DNA of 64,000 bases from Pseudophaeomoniella oleicola. Taxonomy: Eukaryota > Ascomycota > Eurotiomycetes > Phaeomoniellales > Phaeomoniellaceae. The notes under the pieces are model-generated. The model saw nothing but the letters and a program-made list of their open reading frames with translations. It did no database searches and had not been told where the DNA came from. Numbering within the stretch: position 1 is the first letter of the stretch; the number at the start of each line of letters is the position of its first letter. The stretch spans positions 186,001 through 250,000 of the forward strand of contig QWDQ01000034.1 in NCBI GenBank assembly GCA_003868215.1. Direction: 5' to 3'. The translations under genes were made by a program, and so were the position numbers. Below, piece by piece: positions 35,022 through 47,251 of this stretch.

Positions 35022-35511
35022 TCATCCGTTGAGTCGTAACTTTTGTAATTCATCCAGCATCTGCTGGAGGTCACTGTCTGATATCTTATTTTGCAAGCTT
35101 GGTATAAGGGCTTTTGCTTCCTCAGCCTCAATCGGAAATAGACTTCCTTTTCGCATAGTCAGCGATATCGAAGCGATAGAAAGTTTTCATCACGAAAGAC
35201 ATACCGAGTTGACTCCTCTCAAAGTAATCCAGTTGATTTTCATATGCCATCAGGATCCTCTCAGCAGCTTCGACGTTTTCCTTATCCTTGAAACGGGCGA
35301 ACATGTCAAGGTAGTCTTGCGTCTTGGTTAAGGTTTCCGTTTCCATGATCCGTCCACTTGGTGCTCGTTCACGTCGTTTATCAACAACAGCATTGAGGAT
35401 AAGTCGGGCTTCAGACAAGGTGAGAGTCGGCGTGTTTTGGAAGTCACCCAGCTTCAAGACTGCTGTCGCTTCGAGATCACCTCCTCCCGGTTGATGGCGC
35501 CGCGTCGGCAT
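35022..35511 (-). CDS. rpb4: RNA polymerase II subunit Rpb4
   Basis: Exon 1 (35511-35205) and exon 2 (35146-35022) flank a 58-nt intron and encode 143 residues, the usual size of fungal Rpb4. The sequence shows EATAVLKLGDFQNTPTLTLS, the TLTKTQDYLDMFARFKDKE helices of the HRDC-like Rpb4 fold, and the C-terminal AKALIPSLQNKI and LQQMLDELQKLR. Rpb4 pairs with Rpb7 to form the stalk of RNA polymerase II and also shuttles with mRNAs. The segment after the junction, GSLFPIEAEEAK, departs from the usual TLCCDxAEEA run, but the frame, branch site and downstream match support this splice. An extra N-terminal exon is possible. Confidence 0.92.
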
Positions 35512-35884
35512 CCTTGTTGCCGAGTGATGTCTGCTGGATCGAGGACTACAGATAGAGCGGTCAGGCAGAGCTGCACGTTGCGATGAGTCGTGATTCGAAA
35601 AGAGACAGTAGCGTACTATGTAGTAGTTGCACAGGCGGGTCGAGAGCAGCAATGCCGGCGTCGTTAGATTGGAAGAGAATTGCTAGCTATCCGGCATAGA
35701 GACGGCGCAGAACTTGGCGGAATCATAGAATTGCGGGACGTGGGGAACAAGCGTTCTATGTTCATCGAATCGTCTCAAACTTTTTTCTAAGTCAACGAGG
35801 TATCATCTATGAGTGACTATACATCTCACATGCGCTGGATTTCATGCCTTTAGTTCGTTCCAATCGTATTGTTGTTGTCCCTAA
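35512..35884. promoter_or_regulatory. Bidirectional upstream region RPB4/MDJ1
   Basis: These 373 bp separate the divergent starts of RPB4 and MDJ1. No recognised binding site stands out. Confidence 0.45.
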
Positions 35885-37615
35885 ATGAGCCTGACCATAT
35901 CCTCCTGGCCACTGGCCAGTAATATCTCTATTCGCCTACTCAGATCTTCTATACCATGTTCGATAACTTGTGAGACTCTTCAACGCCCTGCGCAGAAACG
36001 ATCGCATCACAAATCTAGTTATGGATACGTGCGACCCTCGGCGTGGCAATGCCAGTCTACGTCTGTGCAATCGTCGCAACTGAGAGTGAGCAGCTTTCGT
36101 CTTCTACGTGATCATGGCTAACGTATACTCAGCAATTCCATGCAACCCGTTCTACGCAAGCAACAAAAGATCCATACCAAGTCCTGGGTATCCCCAAAGG
36201 AGCGAGTGCTTCAGAGATTAAGAAAGCCTACTATGGGCTGGCGAAGAAGTATCACCCAGATACTAACAAGGATCCATCAGCGAAGGAGAAGTTCACGGAT
36301 GCTCAGACCGCCTACGAGTTGCTGCAAGACCCCCAGAAGAAGGAAGCATGGGATAAGTATGGCGCAGCTGCTTTTGACCAGACTGGGGGATTCAATCCAG
36401 GAGCCTCTGGAGGAAATCCATTTTCTGGGGGAACGGGAGGTGGCTTCGGAGGCTTTGGCGGTGGTTTCGGAGGCGGTTTTGGTGCTGATATCAATTTCGA
36501 TGATCTGTTCGGCGCATTTACCGGTCAAGCTCGGCGAGGCCGCGGGGCACGACAATCACCGTTTGGCGGCGACACGATTATGGTAGGAGACAATATCGAG
36601 GTACAAACGAACATCTCTTTTATGGATGCCGCAAAAGGCGTTACAAAGGATATCGTGGTGACCCCTCTCGTTAAATGTGGAACCTGCAAAGGTGACGGAT
36701 TGAAAAAGGGCACCAAGAGGACTGAGTGCAGGGCTTGCGGTGGCACTGGAACTCGGGTTCATGTCATGCAGCAAGGTTTTCAAATGGCAAGTACCTGCGA
36801 CGTTTGTGGAGGTGCAGGTATGACTGTTCCACGTGGCTCAGAATGCGGTACCTGTGCTGGCAACGGTGTAGTTCGACAAAGGAAGACAGTCCAGGTCGAT
36901 ATTCCGGGTGGCGTCGAGGATGGCATGAGGCTTAAAGTTATGGGTGAAGGTGACGCCGCTGCTACTGGGCTCTCACCCGATCCTAATGCAAGGTCGCATA
37001 GTGGGGATCTTTACGTCTTGATCCGCGTGGCGCCAGATGCACGATTCAGTCGCAATGGACCCGATGTGCTTTATACAGCGAGCATTCCATTGACAACTGC
37101 CTTACTAGGAGGAGAGGTCACGGTCCCTACACTTGATGGCGAGGTAAGGGTTAGGGTTGCAACTGGCACAGGTACTGGAGATAAGATCACTCTCGGTGGT
37201 CTGGGTATGAAACGCCTGGGTGGCAGAAAGGGCGGATCCGGGGACTTAAAGGTCGAGTTCAAGGTGAACATGCCGAAATATCTCTCGTCGAACCAGCGGA
37301 CGATCTTGGAAATGCTCGCAGATGAAATGGGGGATAAGAGCGCCAAGAGGGTTATGAACGTCGATCAATACAAGTGAGTTTTGCGCATGTTGAATAGAGA
37401 CAGGGCTGACGCATACCAGGAATACTGATAAGGAAGCACCGACTAAGTCATCGGACAAGACAGAAGACCACAAAAACGAAGGGTTTCTGAAGGCAGCATG
37501 GCATCGATTGACTCATCAGCACGACAATGTCGAACCGGAGAAGACAGAGGAGTCCAAGCAGCAGGATCCCTCGAGTCAAGATGATGAACCGAAGAAGGCC
37601 TCTGGATCGGGATAA
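35885..37615 (+). CDS. mdj1: Mitochondrial DnaJ co-chaperone Mdj1
   Basis: Three exons (35885-36085, 36133-37373, 37420-37615) encode 545 residues. The first 75 residues are Ser/Arg-rich without acidic clusters and include RQFHATRS, the form of a fungal mitochondrial presequence. A J domain starts at about residue 80 with HPD at 108-110. Then come a Gly/Phe-rich linker, four CxxCxGxG zinc repeats ([32 protein letters not shown]), the C-terminal substrate-binding domains, and a charged tail with [11 protein letters not shown]. Type I J proteins of this kind stimulate mitochondrial Hsp70 (Ssc1) in matrix protein folding and mtDNA maintenance. Both introns are under 50 nt and keep phase exactly. 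Confidence 0.95.
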
Positions 37616-38452
37616 AGCCCGTCTGAATCATTTGATTGTTACACTTCATAGCGACGGTGAATTGGTTTCTTCAGAGTTTTCAGGGTTACACAACAGCACC
37701 CCGATTTTGGTTGCTGCATTCTGGCGCTTGTGCGTCCATACCTACGTGTATATTGTGTACTATTCCGCGAGCAAGGTGTACAATAGACCCTCTCAGCTTT
37801 TGTACGATATCGTTACCTACCTATACTCCAATGCTGATGCTAAATAGACGATGAGATATACAACTAGAACATTGAAGCATTACTACCTACAGTAGTCCAG
37901 AGCTCTGATAATATATATGCAGAGGGTAAATACCTCAGGATACGAGGTATCTAAGGCGTGGATCCTCATTTCTACTGGTCTTCATGTCGAAATGGGAGAG
38001 AAGATCATCGTGAGCGCTGATATAGGGAGGTAGCAATAGGGGTAAAGGTTACCAGGATGTAAGTTACTAGCAGTAACTGTGAACAACAGCGTAAACAGCC
38101 CGGAATCCCGCCAAGAGGTGACGACAAGCGCCGTGGGTGTGACCTACGACGTAGTACAGCGAGACTTGCGCGGGGTCGTCAGCTCCAACGTAAGTAATTG
38201 ATGTGGGACCACCGAGTCGCTCCAAACATCGTGGTCGAATAGGCAATGCTCTCGGCTTCACCTCACAAGCGCAGTTGTAACTTCGCGCCCGATATCTTTT
38301 GTTACCTTGATAAAGTCTCCAAGGTATATCGCACCATCAAGTCCTAAGTTATGCGATTCAAATCATCCTCAAATCATCCGGCTATTTGGGCGCATATCGA
38401 ATAGACAACCCCTTGAATACCGCGGGCATTTGATGCCTGGAAACTGCCCAAC
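37616..38452. other. Intergenic spacer MDJ1/BRO1
   Basis: This is 837 bp between tandem plus-strand genes, AT-rich with short GGTATCTAAGG-like repeats near 37930-37960. No gene is seen; it should include the MDJ1 3' end and the BRO1 promoter. Confidence 0.5.
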
Positions 38453-41400
38453 ATGACCCAGGCTCCTATGATTTCGAGTCCCCTGAAGCAGACGAACGAG
38501 GTAGACTGGGTTGCGCCGCTGAAGGGATATATCCGGACAACCTATGGAGACGACCCAGAGCGCTATTCGGAAGAATGCAACACGCTGAACCGCCTCCGAC
38601 AGGACATGCGGGGTGCGGGCAAGGACAGTGCTGCCGGGCGAGATCTACTGTATAGATATTATGGACAGCTGGAACTATTAGACTTGCGATTTCCAGTAGA
38701 TGAGAATCACATCAAAATTTCCTTTACGTGGTATGTCATGCGCAAAGTCGAGACTGCCAGATCTGATGCTGATGAGATAGGTTCGATGCGTTCACTCACA
38801 AAGCAACTTCTCAGTACTCCCTTGCCTTCGAGAAAGCCTCGATCATATTTAACATATCTGCGGTTCTTTCCTGTCATGCAGCAGCTCAAAATCGATCGGA
38901 AGACAACGGGCTCAAGACGGCCTACCATTCTTTCCAGGCTTCAGCTGGCATGTTCACTTATATCAATGAGAATTTCCTCCACGCCCCATCAACCGATCTG
39001 AGTAGGGACACGGTCAAGACATTGATCAATATTACACTGGCACAAGGCCAGGAAGTCTTCTTGGAGAAACAGATATCAGATGGGAAGAAGCCCGGTCTGC
39101 TCGCAAAGCTCGCAGCGCAAGCAGCCTTTCTTTATACCCAAGTCTTGGAGGGTGTACAGGAGAATGTCACGAAAGCCGTATTTGACAGAAGCTGGCAAGC
39201 TCTAGCACAGGTTAAAGTTGCCCATATGACATCTCTTTCTGAATACTACCAAGCACTCATCGACGAGGAGGGGGGAGCCTACGGCTCTGCCATTGCAAGA
39301 TTACAGCTTGCCGAAAGGTCTTCTAAGAATGCTTACAACTACGCGAAGTCATTTCCAGCGTCTCCGACCTCGGTCTCTCAGCTTAGCTCTGAGACTGCGC
39401 ACGCTTTGCAGACGATAACTAAGAAGCAACTGGAGAATGTGCAGGAGAAATTAAACACTTTGGTCAAGGACAACGACTTCATTTACCATCAATCAGTGCC
39501 AGCAGAAGCCTCGCTCTCGGCTGTGTCAAAACTTCCTGCTGCGAAACCCATCCCAGTCAGCGAACTATACCAGGGCCAAGACATCCAGAAGATCATCGGA
39601 CCTGACATCTTCCAAAAGATCGTGCCCTTGGCGGTGACCGAATCTGCTAGCTTATATGACGAAGAAAAGGCGAAAGTCATTCGTGCTGAGGCTGAGAAGG
39701 TAGAAAGTGCAGACGGTGAGATGGCAGCAAGTCTTGATTATCTGAAACTACCAGACAGTCTGAACGTACTGAAAGGAGGAATGGACCAAGAGATGGTAGT
39801 CGACGATGACTTCCGTAGGTGGTGTGAGGACATTTCGAATCATGAACCATTCCAAAAAGCTTTCGACCAATTGGCCAAAGACAAGGCATTCGTATTGGAT
39901 ACCCTGGACAAATGCACCAAGCAATTAGATATGGAAGAGAGTGTCTGCGAGAAAATGCGTTCTAAATATGGCAGTGAATGGACACAACAACCCAGCTCTC
40001 GGCTCACAGCTACTCTGCGAGGCGACATCCGCACCTATCGAAGCACAGTGGATCAGGCTAGTAACAGTGACGCTCAATTACATGCGACTGCTCGTCAATA
40101 TGAAATGGAGTTCGAAGAGATGAGATCCGCGGGAGAGCGGAATGAAGCTGATGTACTATTTCAACAAGCGATGATCAAAGCAGGAGCAGGTAGGGATAAA
40201 GGAAAAGGCTCAATGAGTCCCGAGGGAGAAGGAAGCCTCCTGGACGATGACTATAGTGAGAGTGGACCCTCGGTAGCAGAGCAGATAGTGAAGGTTGAGG
40301 AGTTGGTCAGGAAGCTGAACTTGGTCAAGCGTGACAGAGCTCAGGTGCTTAAAGATCTCAAAGAAAAGGTAATGATAGCATGTCTTTGTGTTCTGACCTG
40401 GCATACTAATCCGACTGCAGGTGCACAATGACGACATAACCAGCGTTCTGATCTTAAACAAGAAAGCAATTGTCGATGGTGAGAACGAGCTGTTCCAAGC
40501 CGAACTCGAAAAGTTTCGACCACATCAAAATCGTTTGCTGTCGACGGTACACAAACAATCTTCTCTTTTGAAGGATCTGACTAAGTCCTATGGTGCATTG
40601 TTGCAAGACAAGCGTGTACGAGCTGATCAACAGAAATATGAAGTGATCACAAAGAGTCGATCTCAGGTAATGGCGAAATACAGAAAGGCTGTCAATGCTT
40701 TCGAAGACTTGATACAAGGTCTTTTAAGGGCGCAGGGCTTCTACGGGGAAATGAAGGACAGTGTCGAAAATCTGGAGAAGAATGTTGAGAGCTTTGTCAA
40801 TAATCGCAGGACGGAAGGTGCCCAACTGCTGAACCAGATCGAGCAGAGCAAATCAAACAACGCAGGGACTCAAGCTTCGGCGGAGAGAGACAGACTTCAA
40901 CAGCTAATGGAGAAGATGTCTATAGAACCGTCCCATTCCCCAAGCCCAGCTGTGCCTAATCGACCGGCAGCCGCATCCAATGTCCCATTTAGCAAAGCAG
41001 AATCGCCTGCTCCACCACCACAACTGAATATCCCACAGTCCAGATCTCCTCATCCTCAACAATACCCGCAACCAGGGAACAACGGCTATCCTTATCCGCC
41101 ACTGGGTGGAGGAGCTCTGCCCTTTTCTCAAGGGGCTGCTCAGCCTCTGTCCGAGGGGTATAATCCCATGGCCTATCCATATCAGACGCCAATCTCACCA
41201 GCACCGCCGAGTACACATCCATATTTTTCACCTTTATCGACAACACCCGCGCCCCAGCACCACCCTCAATACTACACGTCCCCACCTCCACCCCCAAGTA
41301 CGCAACAACAACAGCCGCCGCCTCCTCACCATACCTCTGCAACGCATCAGCAGTTGAATTTCACATCGCCTTTATCGCAAACCCCACAGTCGCATCCCTA

Positions 41401-41644
41401 CGGCTTACCTGGTGGTTACATGCCACCCCCACCACCTCCTGGGCCCCCAGGTGGAGGAAGTCAGACCGTATATCCTCCTGCAACTGGACCATTTCCAAGT
41501 GGACCCGGAGGCTATGCGCAGCTAGGTCGACAAGGCCAGTATGGTAATCACGGGCAATCATCTTCTCCTCAAGGCTACAATGGGCAACAGGGACAACAGC
41601 AACCCTCAAGTGATCCTTGGGCAGGACTTAGTGCATGGAAATAA
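38453..41644 (+). CDS. bro1: ESCRT-associated BRO1 domain protein Bro1/Vps31
   Basis: Three exons (38453-38730, 38781-40368, 40421-41644) encode 1,029 residues. The BRO1 domain begins at MISSPLKQTNEVDW and includes CNTLNRLRQDMRGAGKDSAA, the run DLLYRYYGQLELLDLRFP, and TWFDAFTHKATSQYSLAFEK across the first junction. The central coiled V domain follows. The C-terminal third is a Pro/Gln/Tyr-rich tail with poly-Pro runs, ending SSDPWAGLSAWK. Bro1 binds Snf7/ESCRT-III at endosomes and recruits the ubiquitin hydrolase Doa4 during multivesicular body sorting. The N-terminal wording fits Bro1 rather than the pH-signalling paralogue PalA/Rim20. Both introns have normal branch sites. Confidence 0.95.
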
Positions 41645-42229
41645 TAGAACGTCAAATTTGTTATGGTAGTAATTAGAAACAAATGAGCGATAGACCGAAA
41701 GGGTCACCACTCTTATCAATGTATAATGACGATACGCTTTCATTCGCGGATAGAAACCAAGTGATGTCACGGCTTCAGAGCTCGAATGATAAACTATGTC
41801 CAATGGCCGGATGCAAATAAATTTTCATTGATCTGTGAATGCCTTGATGAGGTTGTTGTTGCTAGTCGGAACTCATCCTTAGGATCGAGTTTCAAACACT
41901 CAGAACTCTCGTCCCGAGCGTCACAGTAACTCTGTAGACATACAGAAGAAGCCTTCAACGGCATCTTGATAACACTTCGGAATAAGTTACATTGCTCTTG
42001 GTTCTAGTGGTATTACCATGATAGTCGCTACAACGCCGTACAGAAGTGAGTGATAATCAACACGGGATCTAGATTCAGACGTGCCTCTGGCTTCTTCAAG
42101 ATTTCGCTCACGCGTCTCCCGCAGATATCACTCAACGAGCGACGCGTATACACGATCATTTGGTGACAAAGACAAGAACGGACACATAAATTAGTGGCCT
42201 TCAGCAATGACGCCAAGAATATTGGTGAC
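41645..42229. other. Intergenic spacer BRO1/RAD55-like
   Basis: This is 585 bp between tandem genes. The distal part contains one ACGCGT box listed separately. A short out-of-frame upstream ATG occurs at about 42207, just before the RAD55-like start. No other gene is seen. Confidence 0.5.
42110..42115. promoter_or_regulatory. MCB-like box (ACGCGT) upstream of RAD55-like gene
   Basis: An exact MluI cell-cycle box lies 115 bp before the start codon of a recombination gene. The motif is bound by MBF in yeasts for G1/S expression. Six-base sites also occur by chance, so support is modest. Confidence 0.35.
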
Positions 42230-43922
42230 ATGGACGAACAGGACATTTCTAACTTTTCTACATCTTCATCGCGTACATATTTCTTGCCAATAAATCCTCC
42301 GTCCGACGACCTTCTAACAAGGCTCTAGATCGATTACCGACAGTCTCCGCTTCCGCTGCCCTTGAAGAAGCATCCTTGAAGTCTCCTCCAATACCTACCA
42401 ACTTGCGGGAGCTAGATTCGTTGTTTACATCTACTGATTTTGGAATTGGAGTTGGGCAAGGTCTCCCTCGGGGCCAACTCACCGAGATCTATGGACCGCC
42501 AGGCTCAGGAAAGACGGCTCTATGTATGCAGCTTGCAGCAAATGCCCTCAATCAAGATTCCAGAGCTCACGTGTGCTGGATCGATACGGCTGGACCGATC
42601 CCGAATATGAGATTTAAAGAGTTTCTACAACGAGTACCATCCGAAGCCAATGGAAACAACTTTGCTCAAGCAGATTCGCGATCTTCCTCTCCGAGATATG
42701 CTGCTTCTCTTGACAACAAGCTCTCTCGGTTGCATCACCTCCAGATTTTGACGCTTCCTCATCTCCTGGCCCTCTTCCTGCATTCAAGTCCCGCTTTTCC
42801 ACCACCATCTACAACTTTGATCATCCTTGACAACATCTCTACCCTCTTCAATGTCTCATTCCCATATAGAGATCGCTCCTCCGGCTCCGCCACTGGCACC
42901 AAGGCTTCAGCGATATCGTTCGCCTCGACCCGCAGATTCGCCATTGCAGGAGATTTGGCCGCTGCATTGTCCAAGCTCGCCGCGTTGAAGAGTATTGCAG
43001 TCGTTGTCGTTAATCAGACAAGTACCAGCATCCAAGGGATGAATAGGGCTGTGCTAAAACCGGCTGTAGTAGGGCGGGAATGGGATGCTGGGGTGGCCAT
43101 GAGATGTGCCATTTACCAAGACTTTGCGGATGCTGATGTGGAGAGTGCAAGCAGTGACGATCCTACGGGGACGAAAGGAATCGGGAAGCATATCTGGAGA
43201 TGGATCGAGATTGTGAAGGGTGGAAGAAGAGACCAACAGCGTGGTAAACTGGATCGTGGGATTCTTGAAAGCAGTAGGAGGCGGAGGGTCGCATTTGCGG
43301 TTGGAGAGGTATGTAATTTCCTTGCTAATGGAGGGCTCAACGCGCCTATGGTCCACTGGTTCCATCTGACCACCGGTTCGTGATCATTCAGAACGGTCTC
43401 CACGAGATTACACCCGTATTCGGACCTACACAAGCAGCGCCAATTCTCCCATTAAGCCTGCCCAAGACCGCCGAAGAACGTACCATCCCTCAAGCAATCG
43501 CTGAATTCACGCCATCTCCTCCAAAATCTGAACCTACACAGCCGTCGACCCGTAAACGCAAAGCAGCGGCTCTCGACGCCGAAGTTGCCGACAGCGAAGA
43601 CGAAGACGATGATGAGATACCACTTCCGCCGCCACCATCCATTCTGCCGACTTCCAAGACCAATGGGTCGTCTCGAAGAAGAAGCTTGGCGGCAGAAGAA
43701 GAAGAAGAAGAAGAAGAGGAAGTGGATGAATATGGATCCATGGCTATCGCGGAGGAAGACCTTGATTTTGAGGAAGTGGATTTGGGAGTCGAATCGGGCG
43801 AGGGAGATGATAGCGGAAACGAAAGGGCGGCGACAACGGCTGCAGTGCCGACAGACGCAGCAGGTTATGCTCTGGAGGAGCAAGGAGATTCTAAAGTAGC
43901 AAATGCAGACACTGGCGGCTAA
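42230..43922 (+). CDS. rad55: RecA/Rad51-family recombinase paralogue, Rad55-like
   Basis: Three exons (42230-42272, 42329-43308, 43392-43922) encode 517 residues. The first exon is inferred: joining MDEQDISNFSTSSS to HRLPTVSASAALEEAS uses a GTACAT donor, a CTAAC branch and a TAG acceptor, and the main frame lacks its own ATG. Walker A GPPGSGKT lies at 70-77 and Walker B LIILD at 178-182. VVVVNQTSTSIQ and REWDAGVAMR fit the later RecA-core motifs. The GPPGSGKT wording and LTEIYG favour Rad55/Rhp55 over Rad57. The pair assists Rad51 filament assembly in homologous recombination. The C-terminal extension (about 400-517) is unusual: acidic, with nine Glu at 443-451, and disordered. The family usually ends near 350 residues. 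Confidence 0.85.
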
Positions 43923-45730
43923 TCGAGAAGAACGAATGATGGGAGCATGAAGAGAGGAGCAGACGCCGTCTATAAAGCATATGACAATACCGATGAAAAG
44001 TCACCACCATCCATCCCCTCCCGACAACGACGTCGGATACTCACCCATCAAACGAATCCAGCCAGAAAGATCGATCCGTGACCTCACCTCGAAGGGACTC
44101 TGGTACAGGCGTTGATCCCAGAGACGAACTTACATATCCATAGAGTAGGTAGCTAGGCATCCTCTCTAATAGTCTCTCCGTTGACACTCAACCTCTGTCC
44201 GTGACATATACCTACCGTACTTACTCATGGGATCATTCATCTATGTACCACCCCAGTACTTTGTCTACCTTAGTTACCTCTTCCCCTAATTAGTTCCTAT
44301 CCAGGCCTGACCTACATAATTTACCTTACCTACACAAACGAATAGATAGACAAAATCTAAACAAGACGAGAATTGACACAAAACACTAACCAGTTGTAGG
44401 ATGTTGCTTGCAGGACGTCTCGTCTCGTCTCGGTCAGCGTTGTCGATCGATCACAGCAATAATTACCTCGATTTTCCCTGCTACGTGTGTATACGGTATT
44501 GATTACAATAATACATGAATACTACGTAGTACAATCCTCCAGGGGAGACGTGTGTGGGGTGGGTGGTGTGGGGGTGGGGGGAATTGGGAGTACGGTAAGG
44601 TATCTATATCGGCTAATTACCTACATTACCTACGGTACTGGGGGAGTAAAGCAAGGAGGAATAGAACCGTGGGGTTAGGTTACTACTGGAAAACTGACAA
44701 CATACGGAGAGTAATTAATTAATACATCGCCCTCCGAAACGAAACATACCTCCTACTACGTAGTAACGACGAGACAAAGATCGAGATCCGAAATCTAAAT
44801 CTCTCATTTTCCTTCCTTTCCCTTCTTCTTTTAGTTGCTCTCAAATTTCGAAAGGATGATAAAGCTCTTTCCGAATGGGAAAATGGTGATAAAGAAGACG
44901 AAGAGGATGTAGGCAGGTCAAAAGGACAAGGGAAGCTAGGTAAGGTATGTAGGTATGATAAGCGAGGTGTTTGCATTTGCTTTACCGAGGTGGTGCAGGT
45001 GCAGGTGCAGGGAGACGGGAAAGCAGGAGAAAAGATAAAGATCGACGTAAACCTTACTTCCGAGCCTTTGCTTCTCGTCTTGGGGATGCATCTCGGCGTT
45101 GGGGGTGTTGAATGTCTCGTATGTTAGGGAAAGAAGGGGGGGAATAAATATCACGAGAGATCATGGCAAAACATCCATAGTAAACAGATGTAATTACCCA
45201 TGACAGCAACTGTAATATGGTAATAGTGATACTGGTTAAAAGCAGATGAAGATCTCCTTTTTCTGGGGTTAAGATTTTGTGGGGTAAGGACATATGCAGG
45301 CTTGACTGTACTGTACAGTATTACAGTACTTTTCACCCGCTCGCCCCGTTTAACGATTGATGTCAATCAACCTTTCGCTCTACAGTCGCTTGCAAATAGA
45401 CTCTGGCGATCATTGTCAGGATCAACAACAACCGTCATCACCCTGAACAACAAATGAGACGTTTTCCCTTCCTTTGCCCCGGAAAATGAGAACAAGACAG
45501 TGGGGTAATGTTGATCGGATATGAAGTCATAAGAGAACGGATTCGATTCTTCCTCTCTGAACGGGGAAAGAAGCAAAAGTAAATCATTCATCTTCGTGTC
45601 GCCAGTTATGAAGGCGCGAGGGGTTCCAATTCCCGTCTATGGCCTCGATCGGTCATCGCCAATGGTGGTATCTCCGGAAAAGGAAGCCTCGAGCGCAGGT
45701 TATCCGGGAATGTACCCACGATGTTCTCTC
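43923..45730. other. Convergent 1.8-kb intergenic interval
   Basis: No gene is supported. The interval contains two exact ACTACGTAGT palindromes (44521-44530, 44755-44764), TACCT/AGGTA repeats (44140-44340 and 44590-44640), and a GT/GGGG-rich stretch near 44550-44590. It separates the recombination gene from the accessory pair. Confidence 0.5.
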
Positions 45731-46795
45731 TCAGGTCGAGGACCCGTCGCCATTCGAATGATAAGCCTTATAGACTTGCAGTGCTCCTTCGATGGACTGA
45801 ATGAGACCAAAGACAACGGTGAGAAGAAGGACGGCAGCAGCGACCCAGAATGTCGCCCATTGGACACGGCGTCTACCATCGTTCCACCATTGAGAAATCG
45901 ACCTGGGCTCGGACTCATCATACGCTTGCTTCAAGGCCACCAACCGATCTCTCCAGTATTCAAAACTTTCGATACGGCATTGCTCCGACTCCACGAACTT
46001 CTGGTCAATGAGCGACGGATCGAGGCTGTCATCACGTTCGCGTTGTTTTTGAAACCATTCATTGACAGGTTGTTCGTATCCCGGAAGTAATATAGCCAAA
46101 GTTCTGATGGTTTCCGATATCAGATCCTCTGGGAACATGTCACTTTTTCTGTAACCCTCCAAGAATCTGGGGTGTCTAAATACTGACACGCGGAAAGAGA
46201 ATTCGTCTTGATCTGAGTCTTGCAGTCGTAGATGATCCAACAAATTATCAGTCCATGTAACCTGAATAGACGCGATTTTTTCGATGTTCCGTGCATGGAA
46301 TGACCGCTCAATGCGCACTTTGTCTTGCGACTGATTCTCGTGGGGAAACGCTTCAGATAACGCGTCCCGGAGACTTCCTTTATCCCATCGCATTTCTCTC
46401 TGTCCTTCTGGGATTTCGTTTCCTATGGGTCCCGAGTTGCACATCAACCACGTCCGGAGCACGAGAGCAATCATGCACTGAATAGCTTCTGTACTGGCAG
46501 ATGCAGCTGTCCCAGCCTCGAATCGGTCTTCCAGCCGATGCATCACTTCTTCGAGTGGTATTGGACTTTGAAGAACTTCCACCACCCGAAAGAAATCTTC
46601 GTTCGACTGGTTAGTAATAAACAAGCTAAATCGACTTAGCATGGCGAATCTGATGCAAGCTTCAAAGTGTCTGAAAAATGGTCGTTCATGCGGTGCCGTC
46701 CTGATCTGCCACAAGCGGCGAAGAAACTCTTTCTTGTCTGCAGTACTGGGAAATCGACCTAGCTTGTCGTCCAAATAAGTATCTGTCGGATGCAT
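45731..46795 (-). CDS. Tail-anchored fungal protein of unknown function (partner A)
   Basis: One exon, 354 residues. I recognise this as a widespread uncharacterised protein family of filamentous fungi. Its marks here are IQVTWTDNLLDHLRL, SVFRHPRFLEGYR, EYWRDRLVALKQAYDESEP, and the C-terminal block SQWWNDGRRRVQWATFWVAA leading into a membrane segment (residues 313-333) and SIEGALQVYKAYH. A cytosolic domain held by one C-terminal membrane anchor is the simplest topology. There is no signal peptide and no known catalytic motif. It stands head to head with the protease-like gene, 456 bp between starts. Both look accessory compared with the conserved genes around them, so a joint role is possible but unproven. 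Confidence 0.85.
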   Translation of the reverse strand: MHPTDTYLDDKLGRFPSTADKKEFLRRLWQIRTAPHERPFFRHFEACIRFAMLSRFSLFITNQSNEDFFRVVEVLQSPIPLEEVMHRLEDRFEAGTAASASTEAIQCMIALVLRTWLMCNSGPIGNEIPEGQREMRWDKGSLRDALSEAFPHENQSQDKVRIERSFHARNIEKIASIQVTWTDNLLDHLRLQDSDQDEFSFRVSVFRHPRFLEGYRKSDMFPEDLISETIRTLAILLPGYEQPVNEWFQKQRERDDSLDPSLIDQKFVESEQCRIESFEYWRDRLVALKQAYDESEPRSISQWWNDGRRRVQWATFWVAAAVLLLTVVFGLIQSIEGALQVYKAYHSNGDGSST

Positions 46796-47251
46796 CGTTG
46801 CAAATTCCGGGATGGTACGACTGCAGAACCTTGTCGTCGTTGTGTGGAGGTTGATCCATTACGGTTCCAGAAGGCTCCCATGGAATAAGAGTTCCAGCGT
46901 GTCATATATACGATAGCCAGGCCAACGACAAGGTTGAAAACCATCTCACACACCACCAGGAGAATTGAGCGGTAAGCGTCCAGAGTGTGCTTTATCCCTG
47001 CTCCTTGGGGGCGCAAGAATTACTTTGCTGAACCATCAAAACCCCCGCACGACAAGGCTGAGGCTGAAGTCTCTCTTCACGCACCATGGACTATGAATGC
47101 TGACATCCCCCTATGCATGTTGTTCTTTTGACTCTTCTCTTCATCGCTCGTCCGAGACTGCGTGATACTTGGTAGATTTATTTTAGGAGCTCCCTGCGCA
47201 CGAAAGACAATCGTTCCTAGCCTCGTCTCTAGGCTTCGCCGTCAGGAAAAG
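46796..47251. promoter_or_regulatory. Bidirectional upstream region of the accessory pair
   Basis: These 456 bp separate the divergent starts of the tail-anchored protein and the protease-like protein. Any promoter elements for both must overlap this stretch. No known motif stands out. Confidence 0.4.

Noticed and set aside
47162-47251. Upstream extension of the protease-like gene
   Set aside because: The open frame before ATG 47252 starts only with GTG and has no homology signal.
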